Below are positions 20,096 through 32,039 of a stretch of DNA of 64,000 nucleotides, piece by piece. Position 1 is the stretch's first letter, and each line of letters begins with the position of its first letter. The translations under genes were made by a program, and so were the position numbers. Below the pieces are notes generated by a model. The model was not told the origin of the DNA. It saw only the letters and a list, made by a program, of their open reading frames with translations, and made no database searches. This DNA comes from Alphaproteobacteria bacterium (GTDB lineage: Bacteria; Pseudomonadota; Alphaproteobacteria; Reyranellales; Reyranellaceae): NCBI GenBank assembly GCA_019235415.1, contig JAFAKN010000309.1, forward strand, positions 1 through 64,000. Direction: 5' to 3'.

Positions 20096-20512
20096 CTACC
20101 GTTCCTTCTCGTAGGCTCTGAGGCAGCCGCGAACGATAGGCGCGCAGATGGCGTTCCTGCCGGTGATGTCGTCGTCGTCGCCGGTGTAGTTCACGGCGAC
20201 GACCTTGCCGTCGACGATCCGCACGATGGCATGACAATAGGAGCCGCTGCCGCCGGTGCTGAAGCCGCCGCCGATGATCGGCAGGGTGATGTCGATGCCG
20301 CCGGTCTTCTCGTACTTGTTTTCGTAGGAGTAAAGCTCGGTCCGCGAGTCCAGGTGCTTGGTGCGGGTCGGAATGCCGGCGCATGACTGCAGCGTGTAGG
20401 TGTCCATGCCTAGAAGCATTTGGCGGCCCTTCTCCGCCACCTCGTGGCGCGTCTCGCAGGCAGCGGGCAGGAGCAGGATAAGCAAGCGCAGGATGACGAT
20501 CGGCTTAGGCAT
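20096..20512 (-). CDS. Small hypothetical lipoprotein
   Basis: 138 aa; MPKPIVILRLLILLLPAACETRHEV with lipobox-like LPAAC. Confidence 0.65.
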   Translation of the reverse strand: MPKPIVILRLLILLLPAACETRHEVAEKGRQMLLGMDTYTLQSCAGIPTRTKHLDSRTELYSYENKYEKTGGIDITLPIIGGGFSTGGSGSYCHAIVRIVDGKVVAVNYTGDDDDITGRNAICAPIVRGCLRAYEKER

Positions 20513-20826
20513 GGCGAGCGTTCCTCCAAGAGTTTATCGTTGATGGGCCTTCCGGTCCGCACGGCCGCTTCGAGAGACGGGCGTAGGGCGGCCGAATAGA
20601 TAATGGCGCATGACCGGGGAGACGCCGTGCCGGGGGGCTGGCGAGCGATCCTTGACACAACATTGTTCCACCGGCCGCGCGGATTCCGGCTGAGGGTCGC
20701 CGTTCTCGCGAGCCTCAGGGGGCGCGAGCCCCAGGGTCGCACGGGACTTTCGCGTTCTTGTATAACGCCCGCTCCGCATGCATTGCTGCGGGCAGCGAGC
20801 GTGGGCGTGATCGCGGGAGGTGCGGG

Positions 20827-21825
20827 GTGGATGCTTCGGACGACGTGAACAGCCGGGCCGAGACGCATCCGCACGACCATGGGCCCGGCACAGGCGAGCA
20901 TAAGCACGACCATGGGCCCGGCGGACATCATGGACACAGCCACGGCCCGGCGAACTACGACCGTGCTTTCCTGATCGGCATCCTCCTGAACGGCGGCTTC
21001 GTGGCGGTCCAAGCCGTGTACGGCGTGCTGAGCAATTCGCTCGCGTTGTTGGCCGACGCCGGTCACAATTTCAGCGACGTGCTCAGCCTGGTGCTGGCGT
21101 GGGGCGCTGCGGTGCTCGCCAAGCGGCTGCCGACGGCGCGCCGGACCTATGGGCTGCGCCGCAGCTCGATCCTGGCCTCGCTCGCCAACGCGGCCCTCCT
21201 GCTGGTGGCCGTCGGCGCGATCGTATGGGAGGCGGTGCGGCGGTTCGGCTCGCCCGAGCCGGTCGCGGAGTCGACGGTGATCGTCGTCGCGTCCATCGGC
21301 ATCCTGATCAACGCCGGAACCGCGGTGATGTTCATGCGCGGGCGTGACAGCGACATCAACATACGCGGCGCCTTCCTGCACATGGCGGCCGACGCCGCCG
21401 TCTCGCTCGGCGTGGTGGTTTCGGCGATCGGGGTCATGCTCACGGGCTGGACGTGGCTCGACCCGGCGAGCAGCGTGCTGATCGCCGTCGTGATCACCAT
21501 CGGCACATGGTCGCTCCTGCGGGATTCGATCAACCTCGCCCTGGACGCCGTACCAGCCAACATCGATCACGCCGCGATCGAGCGCTTCCTCGTGGGGCAG
21601 CCGGGGGTGCGCGAAGTGCACGACCTGCATATCTGGGCCATGAGCACCACCGAGGTGGCGCTCACCGCGCACCTGGTGCGGCCCGACCAGCCGACCGACG
21701 ATGCCTTCCTGTCGCAGATCGCGCAGGAGCTGCGCGCGCGCCACGGCGTGCAGCACGCCACGCTGCAGGTTGAGCAGGGCGATCCGCGCTATCCCTGCCA
21801 CCTGGCGCCGGCCGAGGTGGTCTGA
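20827..21825 (+). CDS. Cation diffusion facilitator family transporter (CzcD/DmeF-like), His-rich N-terminus
   Basis: HPHDHGPGTGEHKHDHGPGGHHGHSHGP then FLIGILLNGGFVAVQAVYGVLSNSLALLADAGHNFSDVLSL. GTG start at 20827 proposed; ORF track begins 20758. Confidence 0.92.
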   Translation: MDASDDVNSRAETHPHDHGPGTGEHKHDHGPGGHHGHSHGPANYDRAFLIGILLNGGFVAVQAVYGVLSNSLALLADAGHNFSDVLSLVLAWGAAVLAKRLPTARRTYGLRRSSILASLANAALLLVAVGAIVWEAVRRFGSPEPVAESTVIVVASIGILINAGTAVMFMRGRDSDINIRGAFLHMAADAAVSLGVVVSAIGVMLTGWTWLDPASSVLIAVVITIGTWSLLRDSINLALDAVPANIDHAAIERFLVGQPGVREVHDLHIWAMSTTEVALTAHLVRPDQPTDDAFLSQIAQELRARHGVQHATLQVEQGDPRYPCHLAPAEVV

Positions 21826-21879
21826 CGGCGCGGGCGAGCCTATATCTCGACCAACCGGTCTGCCTCACAGGAGACGAGC

Positions 21880-22179
21880 ATGGACGACAAGACCCGCACC
21901 GAACTGGAAGCCGCCGCTTTCCGCCGCCTGGTCGCGCACCTGCAGGAGCGCACCGACGTGCAGAACATCGACCTGATGAATCTCGCCGGCTTCTGCCGCA
22001 ACTGCCTCAGCCGCTGGTACCGCGAGGAAGCGGGCGCCCGCGGCATCGAGATCCCCGACCCCAAGGCGCGCGAGGTGGTCTACGGCATGCCCTACGAGCA
22101 GTGGAAGGCCAAGCACCAGAAGGAAGCTTCGAGCGACCAGAAGAAGGCCTTCGACCAGGCACAGCACAAGCACGGGTGA
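21880..22179 (+). CDS. DUF1244 domain-containing protein
   Basis: 99 aa; RRLVAHLQERTDVQNIDLMNLAGFCRNCLSRWYREEA...MPYEQWKAKHQ. Confidence 0.85.
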   Translation: MDDKTRTELEAAAFRRLVAHLQERTDVQNIDLMNLAGFCRNCLSRWYREEAGARGIEIPDPKAREVVYGMPYEQWKAKHQKEASSDQKKAFDQAQHKHG

Positions 22180-22186
22180 TCCGTCT

Positions 22187-22322
22187 TCTCCTCCCTGCGC
22201 GTCATCGCGCGGGGAGGTGTCCGCGAAGCGGACGGAGGGGTCATGGTTCATGATGCATGACCCCTCCGTCGCCGTAAGACGGCGACACCTCCCCTTCGCG
22301 GGTTCCGCGAAGGGGAGGAGGC
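22187..22322. repeat. Modular multi-hairpin intergenic repeat family C
   Basis: ctcctccctgcgcgtcatcgcgcggggaggtgtccgcgaagcggacggaggggtca...tgacccctccgtcgccgtaagacggcgacacctccccttcgcgggttccgcgaaggggaggag. Confidence 0.85.
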
Positions 22323-22432
22323 TCTACGCTTCCATTCCCCGTTATCCTCGTCATTCATTGCGTCGGCGTCATTGAGCCGACATGCCGGCTGCTCCTATGG
22401 TCCGTGCCGACCAGTCAGGGAGTATCAAGCAC

Positions 22433-22705
22433 ATGCCGGACGGAAGTCCCCTCTCCAAGAAGACCAAGGCCGGGCCGATCTCCGCCGACCGGCTCAAAAG
22501 CTTCGTCGAGCGCATCGAGAAGCTCGAGGAGGAGCGCAAGGCGATCGGCGGCGACATCCGCGACGTCTACAGCGAGGCCAAGGGCGTGGGTTACGACGTC
22601 AAGACCATGCGCAAGGTGGTCTCGCTGCGCCGCATGGATGCCGCCGACCGCGAGGAGCAGGAAACTCTGCTCGACACCTACAAGCACGCGCTCGGCATGA
22701 CCTGA
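22433..22705 (+). CDS. gapR: DUF2312/GapR family nucleoid-associated protein
   Basis: MPDGSPLSKKTKAGPISADRLKSFVERIEKLEEERKAIGGDIRDVYSEAKGVGYDVKTMRKVVSLRRMD. Alternative upstream start 22382. Confidence 0.85.
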   Translation: MPDGSPLSKKTKAGPISADRLKSFVERIEKLEEERKAIGGDIRDVYSEAKGVGYDVKTMRKVVSLRRMDAADREEQETLLDTYKHALGMT

Positions 22706-22820
22706 TTTTCCGCCCCAACCGAAGGTTGGGGAGGAAACCTGTTTCCGGACGCCCCCTCCGGACGTTAGGCTGCCTCCCGGCAAGAGCGCTCCGATCAACG
22801 GAGCCGCGCCGGGAGGGAAC

Positions 22821-23972
22821 ATGCGAACCATCATCGCAGTCGTATGCGCAGCCTCTGGTCTCGTCACAGCGCCGCTTTGGGCGCAGATCGCAGTCTCGTC
22901 GAACGATCACAAGATCACGCAGGACAACGGCGTCACCAAGGCGCTGACCAATCCGCCGCCGGACACCATCACCATCGTCGACCTCTCGGCGCTGCCGGTG
23001 AAGGTGCTGGGCACGGTGAGCGGTGTGCCGGGCAGCGTCGCGGGACCGCCGCTCTCGGTCGCCGTCACGCCTGACGAGCGGCTGGCCCTGGTTTCCTCGT
23101 CGAGCAAACTCGACCCGGCCGACCCCACCAAGTTCGTGCCCGACGACCGAGTCACGGTGGTCGACCTCAAGGACCGCAAGGTGATCGGCACCGTCAACAC
23201 CGCGCCCGGCGCCTCGGGGATGTCGATCACCAAGGACGGCAAACGCGCCTACGTCGCCAACCGCATGGCCGGCTCGATCTCGATCCTGTCGATCGACGGC
23301 CAGAAGGTGGCGTTGATCAAGACGGTGCCGCTGGCGACGGCCGAGGCGCTGGTGAGCCACGTCGCGCTCGCGCCCGACGGCAAGACGGCCGTCGCGACCC
23401 GCAACGGCGACGGCAAGGTCGTTGTGTTGAAGCTCGACGACGACGCAGTCACGCCCGTCGTGACCTTGGACGTCGCACCGCGGCCCTATGCGGCGGCCAT
23501 TCTGCCCGACGGCAAGAGGGTCGTGGTGGCCAGCCTCGGCGATCCCAAGGGCAACGGCATGCTGACCTTGTTCGACCTCGCGAGCAACCTGCCGGGCAAG
23601 ATCGTCGCCACCGCCGACATCGGCCACGAATCGCTCGAGGGCATGATGATGTCGCCCGACGGCAGGTGGATCGCGGGCGTGGCGCATGGCGGCTCGACGC
23701 GACCCAAGGATGCCCCGCAATACAAGCCCAACGGCACGCTGGTGCTCTACAAGCTCGACGGCAATACGCTCGCCAAGACCAGCGAGGCGCCGATCGGGGC
23801 CTGGTCGCAAGGTGCCGCCTTCTCCAAGGACGGCAAGGTCGTGGTCGTGGGCAACATGATCCAGAAGAACATGCAGGTCTTCAAGAACGACGACGGCAAG
23901 CTCACCGACACCGGCCAGACCATCGACACCGGCGGCGGCCCTGCCGCGGTGCGGGCCTCGACCGGCCCATGA
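22821..23972 (+). CDS. Exported beta-propeller protein (YncE/lactonase-like fold)
   Basis: 383 aa; repeated blade motifs such as VTVVDLKDRKVIGTVNTAPGASGMSITKDGKRAYVANRMAGSISILSIDG. Confidence 0.8.
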   Translation: MRTIIAVVCAASGLVTAPLWAQIAVSSNDHKITQDNGVTKALTNPPPDTITIVDLSALPVKVLGTVSGVPGSVAGPPLSVAVTPDERLALVSSSSKLDPADPTKFVPDDRVTVVDLKDRKVIGTVNTAPGASGMSITKDGKRAYVANRMAGSISILSIDGQKVALIKTVPLATAEALVSHVALAPDGKTAVATRNGDGKVVVLKLDDDAVTPVVTLDVAPRPYAAAILPDGKRVVVASLGDPKGNGMLTLFDLASNLPGKIVATADIGHESLEGMMMSPDGRWIAGVAHGGSTRPKDAPQYKPNGTLVLYKLDGNTLAKTSEAPIGAWSQGAAFSKDGKVVVVGNMIQKNMQVFKNDDGKLTDTGQTIDTGGGPAAVRASTGP

Positions 23973-24039
23973 GGGCGCAGCGGGCGCCGATCCGGGGTCC
24001 CGTCCTGCAGGCGGCCGGCGTCAGGCCCAGGGGTAGTCT

Positions 24040-24172
24040 TCCGGGGCCGCGGGCCTCCAGGCCCGCTCAATTGTCATCCCGAGGCCGAAGGCCGAGGGAT
24101 CCTTCGCGTTGCCCAAGGATCCCTCGCTGCGCTCGGGATGACATGAGGCGGGCTTGGAGGCCCGCGGTCCGG
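24040..24172. repeat. Composite repeat: family A copy (24072..24143) flanked by inverted family D-like arms
   Basis: ccgcgggcctccaggcccgctcaattgtcatcccgag ... ctcgggatgacatgaggcgggcttggaggcccgcggtcc. Confidence 0.75.
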
Positions 24173-24178
24173 CAAGCC

Positions 24179-24853
24179 TCAAAACCAGATGTTCATCGGC
24201 AGGCCGTGGCTGTCGTGCACGTCCTTCGGGCCGAGGCAGCTTGCCTTGCCCTCGGCGATCAGCAGCGCGGTGCGGCAGACGGCGATGGCATCGAGGATAT
24301 CGTCGCGCGCCGCGCCGGCCAGGCGGTCGACCTTGCAGCGAAGGCCGTGGCGAGCCAGCAGGCGGCGCCGGTCGGTGAAGCCTTCGGGCTGCCGCTTCTT
24401 GCTCAACACCGGCTTGCCGCCGTTCATGCGCGCGAAGGCGAGCTCGGGATGGGCTTCGTAGACGATCGACTGCAAGCCGGGCGTGTCGCGCAGCAGCGCG
24501 TCGACCTCGCGCATCTTGGGGAAGAGATGGAAGGTCTGTTGGTTGAGGCCGACGCCCAGCCCCTTGCTGAGCGCGTTGGCCTCGGCGTGCGTGGTGCAGG
24601 CCAACGCCGGCCGGCACGGCGTCGGAAACACCGAGCTTGCCTTGCCGGGCAGAAGCTTGCGCGCCTCGGCCTCGCACTGGCGGGGCGGGCGGGGCACATC
24701 GACGAAGCCGATCGGCATGTCGACCGCCAGAATCGAAAGACCCTCGCAGGCGTGCGCGAGGGTCTTCACGACTCGAATGTCGAGGTTGCCATTGTCATCG
24801 CGCCGGCAGACGACCCAGCCGGTGCGACAGCCATCGGCCCCCGCGACGATCAA
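24179..24853 (-). CDS. DUF429 domain-containing protein
   Basis: 224 aa; MIVAGADGCRTGWVVCRRDD...ILAVDMPIGFVD...RPRQCEAEARKLLPGKASSVFPTPCRPAL. Confidence 0.85.
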   Translation of the reverse strand: MIVAGADGCRTGWVVCRRDDNGNLDIRVVKTLAHACEGLSILAVDMPIGFVDVPRPPRQCEAEARKLLPGKASSVFPTPCRPALACTTHAEANALSKGLGVGLNQQTFHLFPKMREVDALLRDTPGLQSIVYEAHPELAFARMNGGKPVLSKKRQPEGFTDRRRLLARHGLRCKVDRLAGAARDDILDAIAVCRTALLIAEGKASCLGPKDVHDSHGLPMNIWF

Positions 24854-24860
24854 CGGGCAA

Positions 24861-26078
24861 CTACCACGTCGCCATCTTGGCCTTGAGGTTGGCGTCGAGG
24901 ACGTCGAGGAAGTCCTGGGTGTTGAGGAACGGCTGCTTGGTATCGATCAGGATCGCGAGGTCCTTGGTCATCTTGCCGCTTTCCACCGTCTCGACGCAGA
25001 CCTTCTCGAGCATGTCGGCGAACTTCACCACGTCGGGCGTGCCGTCGAAGGTGCCGCGGTACTTGAGGCCCTGCGTCCAGGCGAAGATCGAGGCGATGGG
25101 GTTGGTCGAGGTCGGTCGGCCCTTCTGATGCTCTCGGTAGTGGCGGGTCACCGTGCCGTGCGCGGCCTCGGCTTCGACGGTCTTGCCGTCGGGCGTCATC
25201 AGCACCGAGGTCATCAGTCCAAGCGAGCCGAAGCCCTGCGCCACGGTGTCGGACTGCACGTCGCCATCGTAGTTCTTGCAGGCCCACACGAACTCGCCGT
25301 GCCACTTCAAGGCCGAGGCCACCATGTCGTCGATCAGGCGGTGCTCGTAGGTGATGCGCTTGGCCTTGAACTTGTCGGCAAACTCCCTGTCGAACACCTC
25401 CTGGAAGAGATCCTTGAAGCGGCCATCATAGCGTTTGAGGATGGTGTTCTTGGTCGACAGATAGACCGGCCAGCCGCGGTTGAGGCCATAATTGAACGAG
25501 CTTCGTGCGAAGCCGATGATCGACTCGTCGAGATTGTACATCGCCATGGCGATGCCGCCGCCCGGAAAGTCGTAGACGTTGTGCTCGATCGTCTTGCCGT
25601 CGGCGCCCTCGAACTTGATGGTGAGCTTGCCCTTGCCCGGCACCACGAAATCGGTGGCGCGGTATTGGTCGCCGAAGGCATGGCGGCCCATCACGATCGG
25701 ATGAGTCCAGCCCGGCACCAGCCGCGGCACGTTCTGGCAGACGATCGGCTCACGGAAGATGGTGCCGCCGATGATGTTGCGGATGGTGCCGTTGGGCGAG
25801 CGCCACATCTCCTTGAGGTCGAACTCCTTCACGCGCGCTTCGTCGGGCGTGATGGTCGCGCATTTCACGGCGACGCCATACTGCTGCGCCGCCTTGGCCG
25901 AATCGACGGTTACCTGGTCGCTGGTGTGGTCGCGGTGCTCGATGCCGAGGTCGTAGTACTTCAGGTCGATGTCGAGATAAGGCAGGATCAGCTTGTCCTT
26001 GATGAACTTCCAGATGATGCGGGTCATCTCGTCGCCATCCATTTCGACGACCGGGTTCTTCACCTTGATCTTCGGCAT
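24861..26078 (-). CDS. icd: NADP-dependent isocitrate dehydrogenase, homodimeric type
   Basis: From ATG at 26078: [50 protein letters not shown]...; strong family signature. Confidence 0.96.
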   Translation of the reverse strand: MPKIKVKNPVVEMDGDEMTRIIWKFIKDKLILPYLDIDLKYYDLGIEHRDHTSDQVTVDSAKAAQQYGVAVKCATITPDEARVKEFDLKEMWRSPNGTIRNIIGGTIFREPIVCQNVPRLVPGWTHPIVMGRHAFGDQYRATDFVVPGKGKLTIKFEGADGKTIEHNVYDFPGGGIAMAMYNLDESIIGFARSSFNYGLNRGWPVYLSTKNTILKRYDGRFKDLFQEVFDREFADKFKAKRITYEHRLIDDMVASALKWHGEFVWACKNYDGDVQSDTVAQGFGSLGLMTSVLMTPDGKTVEAEAAHGTVTRHYREHQKGRPTSTNPIASIFAWTQGLKYRGTFDGTPDVVKFADMLEKVCVETVESGKMTKDLAILIDTKQPFLNTQDFLDVLDANLKAKMATW

Positions 26079-26173
26079 CGTGCTTCCTTTCGCGCCCCAA
26101 TCCTCGTGATGCACGCAGGGTTTCAGCAGCAAGCCGCTCCGGTCCCGCCGGGGCGGTTCGACCTGACGCGGGA

Positions 26174-28438
<2,265 letters not shown>

Positions 28439-28548
28439 CTAATGCTGATTATGGCCTGTCTTGTTGCATCGCCGTGGCGCAAAGGCAATCTCCGGCACGG
28501 CGACCTCACCAGGCAATCTGCCTATCCTTTTCCTAGCGTCAGCCCGCG

Positions 28549-29142
28549 TCAGACGCGATCGAGGCGCTTGGGCGGGCCGGCCTCGCGCGGCATGGCGGCG
28601 ATGGTCGGCAAGAGCTCGCCGAGGTCGCGCACGAAGGCAAGGTGGTCGAGATGGGTGCGCTCGGCGAAACCGCCCTCGACCACCGAGCGCAGCAGCGCCG
28701 CCAGCGGCTCCCAATAGGCGCCCTGGTCGACGATCACGATCGGCTTGGTGTGCAGGCCGAGCGTGCGCCAGCTCAGCACCTCGAACAGCTCCTCGAGCGT
28801 GCCGATGCCGCCCGGCAATACGGCGAACGCATCGGCCCGCTCGAACATCTCGAGCTTGCGCTCGTGCATGCTGTTGACGACGACCGTCTCGGTGAGCGCC
28901 GGGTGGCCCGCCTCGCGTTTCAGCAGGAAACGCGGAATGACGCCGACGACCCGGCCGCCGCCCTTCAGCGCGGCATTGGCAAGCAGTCCCATCAGCCCGA
29001 CGCCACCGCCGCCGTAGACCAGCGTTATGCGCTCACGGGCGAGCAGCTCGCCCAGGCGGATGGCGATGTCGCGGGCGCCGGGATCGGCACCAAAGCGGGC
29101 GCCGCAGAAGATGCACAGGGAAGAGGGGGCGGAAAGGGGCAC
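28549..29142 (-). CDS. LOG family / TIGR00730-type Rossmann fold protein (cytokinin riboside 5'-monophosphate phosphoribohydrolase-like)
   Basis: CIFCGARFGADP...LVYGGGGVGLMG...FAVLPGGIGTLEELFEVLSWRTLGLHTKPI. Confidence 0.92.
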   Translation of the reverse strand: MPLSAPSSLCIFCGARFGADPGARDIAIRLGELLARERITLVYGGGGVGLMGLLANAALKGGGRVVGVIPRFLLKREAGHPALTETVVVNSMHERKLEMFERADAFAVLPGGIGTLEELFEVLSWRTLGLHTKPIVIVDQGAYWEPLAALLRSVVEGGFAERTHLDHLAFVRDLGELLPTIAAMPREAGPPKRLDRV

Positions 29143-29259
29143 GGATACTGCTTATTGATGGTGATCCGTATTCTTCCCGGACCGGAGGGCATGGTATCAT
29201 TAGGGGGAGGACGGGCGCGACGCCAATGGCGGGTCGGTGGTCGCACCGTCGGGAGTAAT

Positions 29260-30282
29260 ATGTCACGCACGGTTCTCTGGCTGTTGACGGCTGGCGCCGC
29301 TGTCCTGGCGGGCGCGGGCGCCGTTGCGTGGCACGTCGCGCAGAGCGAGCGGGCTGGTCTCACCGTCGCGGCGAAGCCTGCGGGCGCGATGGTGGCAGCG
29401 GCCTCGCCCTCGCCGACCGTGTCCACAGACAAGACGCCCACCACCAATCCGCCTGCAGTGCCGGTGCCGACGTTCGACGTCGCGCGCATCGAGCCGGATG
29501 GTCGTGCCGTCATTGCCGGCCGTGCCGAGCCAGGCGCCAAGGTCGTGCTGCTCGACGGTGGCAAGGAGGTTGCCCAGTCGCAGGCCGATGCCAACGGCGA
29601 ATGGGTGATCTTGCAGCAGGAACGGCCGTTGTCGCCGGGCCAGCACGAGCTGCGCGTGCTGCAGCATGTCGACGGACGTGCCGCCGCGACATCCGAGCAG
29701 GTGGTGGTCGCGGTGGTGCCGAAACCTTCGGCCACAGCGTCCGGCGCAGGCGAATCCACGTTGGTGATGATGACGCCACCCTCCGGACCGGCGGCCCTCG
29801 TCCAGGCGCCGTCGGCGACCGGGGTACCGAAATCAGGCGACCTCGCGATGGCGACGCTCGACTATGACGGGAGCGGCCATCTCACGATCACCGGACAGGC
29901 GAGCGCCGGGGCGCCGGTGCGGGCGTACGTCGACGACCGCCTGGTCGCGGAGGGCAAGGCCGGCATCGACGGCAAATGGCAGCTGTCGTCCGCCGACCCC
30001 GTCGCGCCGGGTAAGCATACCTTGCGACTCGACCGCCTCATCAAGGATGGGCGGCCGATCGCGCGGCTCGAGCTTCCCTTCGATCGCACCGTCGTGCCGG
30101 CCGGCAGTGCGGACGAGCAGCATCTGGTGGTCACGAGGGGCGACAACCTCTGGAGCATCGCGCAGGCACACTACGGCGACGGCGTGCATCACACCCTGAT
30201 CTACGGAGCCAACAAGGAGCAGATACGCGATCCCAACCTCATCTATCCTGGCCAAGTGCTGAGCCTGCCCAAGGTCAATTGA
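29260..30282 (+). CDS. LysM domain-containing exported/anchored protein with Ig-like repeats
   Basis: From ATG 29260: MSRTVLWLLTAGAAVLAGAGAVAW..., C-terminal HLVVTRGDNLWSIAQAHYGDGVHHTLIYGANKEQIRDPNLIYPGQVLSLP. Upstream ORF extension overlaps the LOG gene antisense and is not credible. Confidence 0.88.
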   Translation: MSRTVLWLLTAGAAVLAGAGAVAWHVAQSERAGLTVAAKPAGAMVAAASPSPTVSTDKTPTTNPPAVPVPTFDVARIEPDGRAVIAGRAEPGAKVVLLDGGKEVAQSQADANGEWVILQQERPLSPGQHELRVLQHVDGRAAATSEQVVVAVVPKPSATASGAGESTLVMMTPPSGPAALVQAPSATGVPKSGDLAMATLDYDGSGHLTITGQASAGAPVRAYVDDRLVAEGKAGIDGKWQLSSADPVAPGKHTLRLDRLIKDGRPIARLELPFDRTVVPAGSADEQHLVVTRGDNLWSIAQAHYGDGVHHTLIYGANKEQIRDPNLIYPGQVLSLPKVN

Positions 30283-30286
30283 ACAG

Positions 30287-30979
30287 ATGCTCGCGAACTT
30301 CTTCGTGCCGATCCTCGACGACGGCTGGCGTTTCATCGCCGTCTTTGCCTTCGTGACGTTTCTCGCGGCGTTGACCGGTGTCGCCTGGTTGTTCTGGCCG
30401 TTGCTGCTTGTGACGCTGTGGGCGGTGTTCTTCTTCCGCGATCCGCCGCGCGGCGTGCCGCAGGAGGAGGGCCTGCTGCTGGCGCCAGCCGATGGGTTGG
30501 TGCAGATGGTGACCGCGGCAGTGCCCCCGGCAGAGCTGGGGCTCGGCAGCGAGCCGCTGACGCGGGTATCGATCTTCCTCAGCGTGTTCGACGTGCACAT
30601 CAATCGCTCTCCGTGCACCGGGACGGTCGACGTCATGGCCTACCGGCCGGGCAAGTTCCTGAACGCCAACGCCGACAAGGCGAGCGAGGAAAACGAGCGC
30701 ATGGGGGTCGCGATTCGCCGCGCTGACGGTCGCGCTGTCGGCTGCGTGCAGATTGCAGGCTGGGTCGCCCGCCGAATCGTCTGCACGATCAAGCCGGGGC
30801 AAGCCGTGGCCGCCGGCGAGCGCTTCGGGCACATCCGCTTCGGCAGCCGCACTGATCTCTACCTGCCGCCCGGCGCGCGTTTGCTGGTCGCCGCGGGCCA
30901 GCGCATGGTCGGCGGCGAGACGGTCATGGCGGAGCTCGACCCGACGGTGGCAACAGCGCGGTCGGTCATAGAGTTCTGA
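30287..30979 (+). CDS. psd: Phosphatidylserine decarboxylase proenzyme
   Basis: VFDVHINRSPCTGTVD, pyruvoyl site context IRFGSRTDLYLPPGAR. Confidence 0.93.
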   Translation: MLANFFVPILDDGWRFIAVFAFVTFLAALTGVAWLFWPLLLVTLWAVFFFRDPPRGVPQEEGLLLAPADGLVQMVTAAVPPAELGLGSEPLTRVSIFLSVFDVHINRSPCTGTVDVMAYRPGKFLNANADKASEENERMGVAIRRADGRAVGCVQIAGWVARRIVCTIKPGQAVAAGERFGHIRFGSRTDLYLPPGARLLVAAGQRMVGGETVMAELDPTVATARSVIEF

Positions 30980-31044
30980 TTCTCGCCGGACCGCGGGCCT
31001 CCAGGCCCGCTCATGACTGCGGGCCTGGAGAGGGGATGGACGCC

Positions 31045-31114
31045 TGTCATCCCGAGCGCAGCGAGGGATCCTTCGTGTAGCCTTAAAGATCCCTGGCTTT
31101 CGCTCGGGATGACA
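31045..31114. repeat. Palindromic repeat family A copy, preceded by family D-like arm (30990..31030)
   Basis: tgtcatcccgagcgcagcgagggatcc ... gatccctggctttcgctcgggatgaca; upstream ggaccgcgggcctccaggcccgctca. Confidence 0.75.
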
Positions 31115-31174
31115 GAGAAGATTGCGTGGTTCTCGCTGCCTCTCCCCCTAGCGGGGGAGAGGAGGTCGACTGAT

Positions 31175-32029
31175 ATGTCCGGCGAGTCTATGGAGCCTGT
31201 GATGGATAGAGAGTTTGGCGGCCGGCGCGGCTTGCGCGGGCCTTCGATCAACCGTCTGATCCCCAATGTGCTGACGCTGGCGGCGCTGTGCTCGGGCTTG
31301 ACGGCGATCCGCTTCGCCCTGCAAGGCGAGATGAAGCTTGCGGTCATCGCCATCATCGTTGCCGCCATCTTCGACGCGCTCGATGGCCGCGTGGCGCGCC
31401 GCCTGGGGGTCGCCAGCCAGTTCGGCGCGGAGCTCGATTCGCTGTCGGATTTCCTGTGTTTCGGCGTATCGCCCGCGCTGGTGCTCTATCTCGCGTCGCT
31501 GAAGGACGCCGGTGCGATCGGTTGGGTCGTGACGTTGATGTTCCCTATGTGCTCGGCGCTGCGGCTCGCGCGCTTCAACACCGCGTTGTTGTCGGACACG
31601 CCGCCGCCGGCCTGGACCGGCTCGTACTTCACCGGCGTGCCGGCGCCCGCCGGGGCATTGCTGGCGCTGGTGCCGCTGACGATGAGCTTCGAGATCGAGG
31701 CTTCCTGGCCGAGGCACGCATTGGTTGTAGGGTTGGTGATGGTCCTGGTCGCCGGCATGATGGTGAGCCGCATCCCGACTTTCTCGTTCAAGAAGGGCCG
31801 GATCCCGCGCCATCTCGTGCTGCCCTCGCTCCTGCTGGCGGCGCTGGTGATGGGCGTGCTGGCGAGCTCGCCGTGGATCGGCCTGTCCCTGCTCGGCCTG
31901 GTGTACCTGTCGCTGCTCCCATTCAGCTTGCTGGCGCACCGCCGCCAGATGCTGCGCGACCGCGAAGCTGGCCAGGGCGACGTCGTCACCCTGCGCGCCG
32001 TCGACAGCGGATCCTCGCCGCACGAGTGA
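31175..32029 (+). CDS. pssA: CDP-diacylglycerol--serine O-phosphatidyltransferase
   Basis: INRLIPNVLTLAALCSGLTAIRFALQGEMKLAVIAIIVAAIFDALDGRVARRLGVASQFGAELDSLSDFLCFGVSPA. Confidence 0.93.
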   Translation: MSGESMEPVMDREFGGRRGLRGPSINRLIPNVLTLAALCSGLTAIRFALQGEMKLAVIAIIVAAIFDALDGRVARRLGVASQFGAELDSLSDFLCFGVSPALVLYLASLKDAGAIGWVVTLMFPMCSALRLARFNTALLSDTPPPAWTGSYFTGVPAPAGALLALVPLTMSFEIEASWPRHALVVGLVMVLVAGMMVSRIPTFSFKKGRIPRHLVLPSLLLAALVMGVLASSPWIGLSLLGLVYLSLLPFSLLAHRRQMLRDREAGQGDVVTLRAVDSGSSPHE

Positions 32030-32039
32030 CACCGGACGC

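Noticed and set aside
28642-29259. N-terminal extension of the LysM protein ORF
   Set aside because: Overlaps the LOG-family gene antisense; a signal-peptide start at ATG 29260 is far better.
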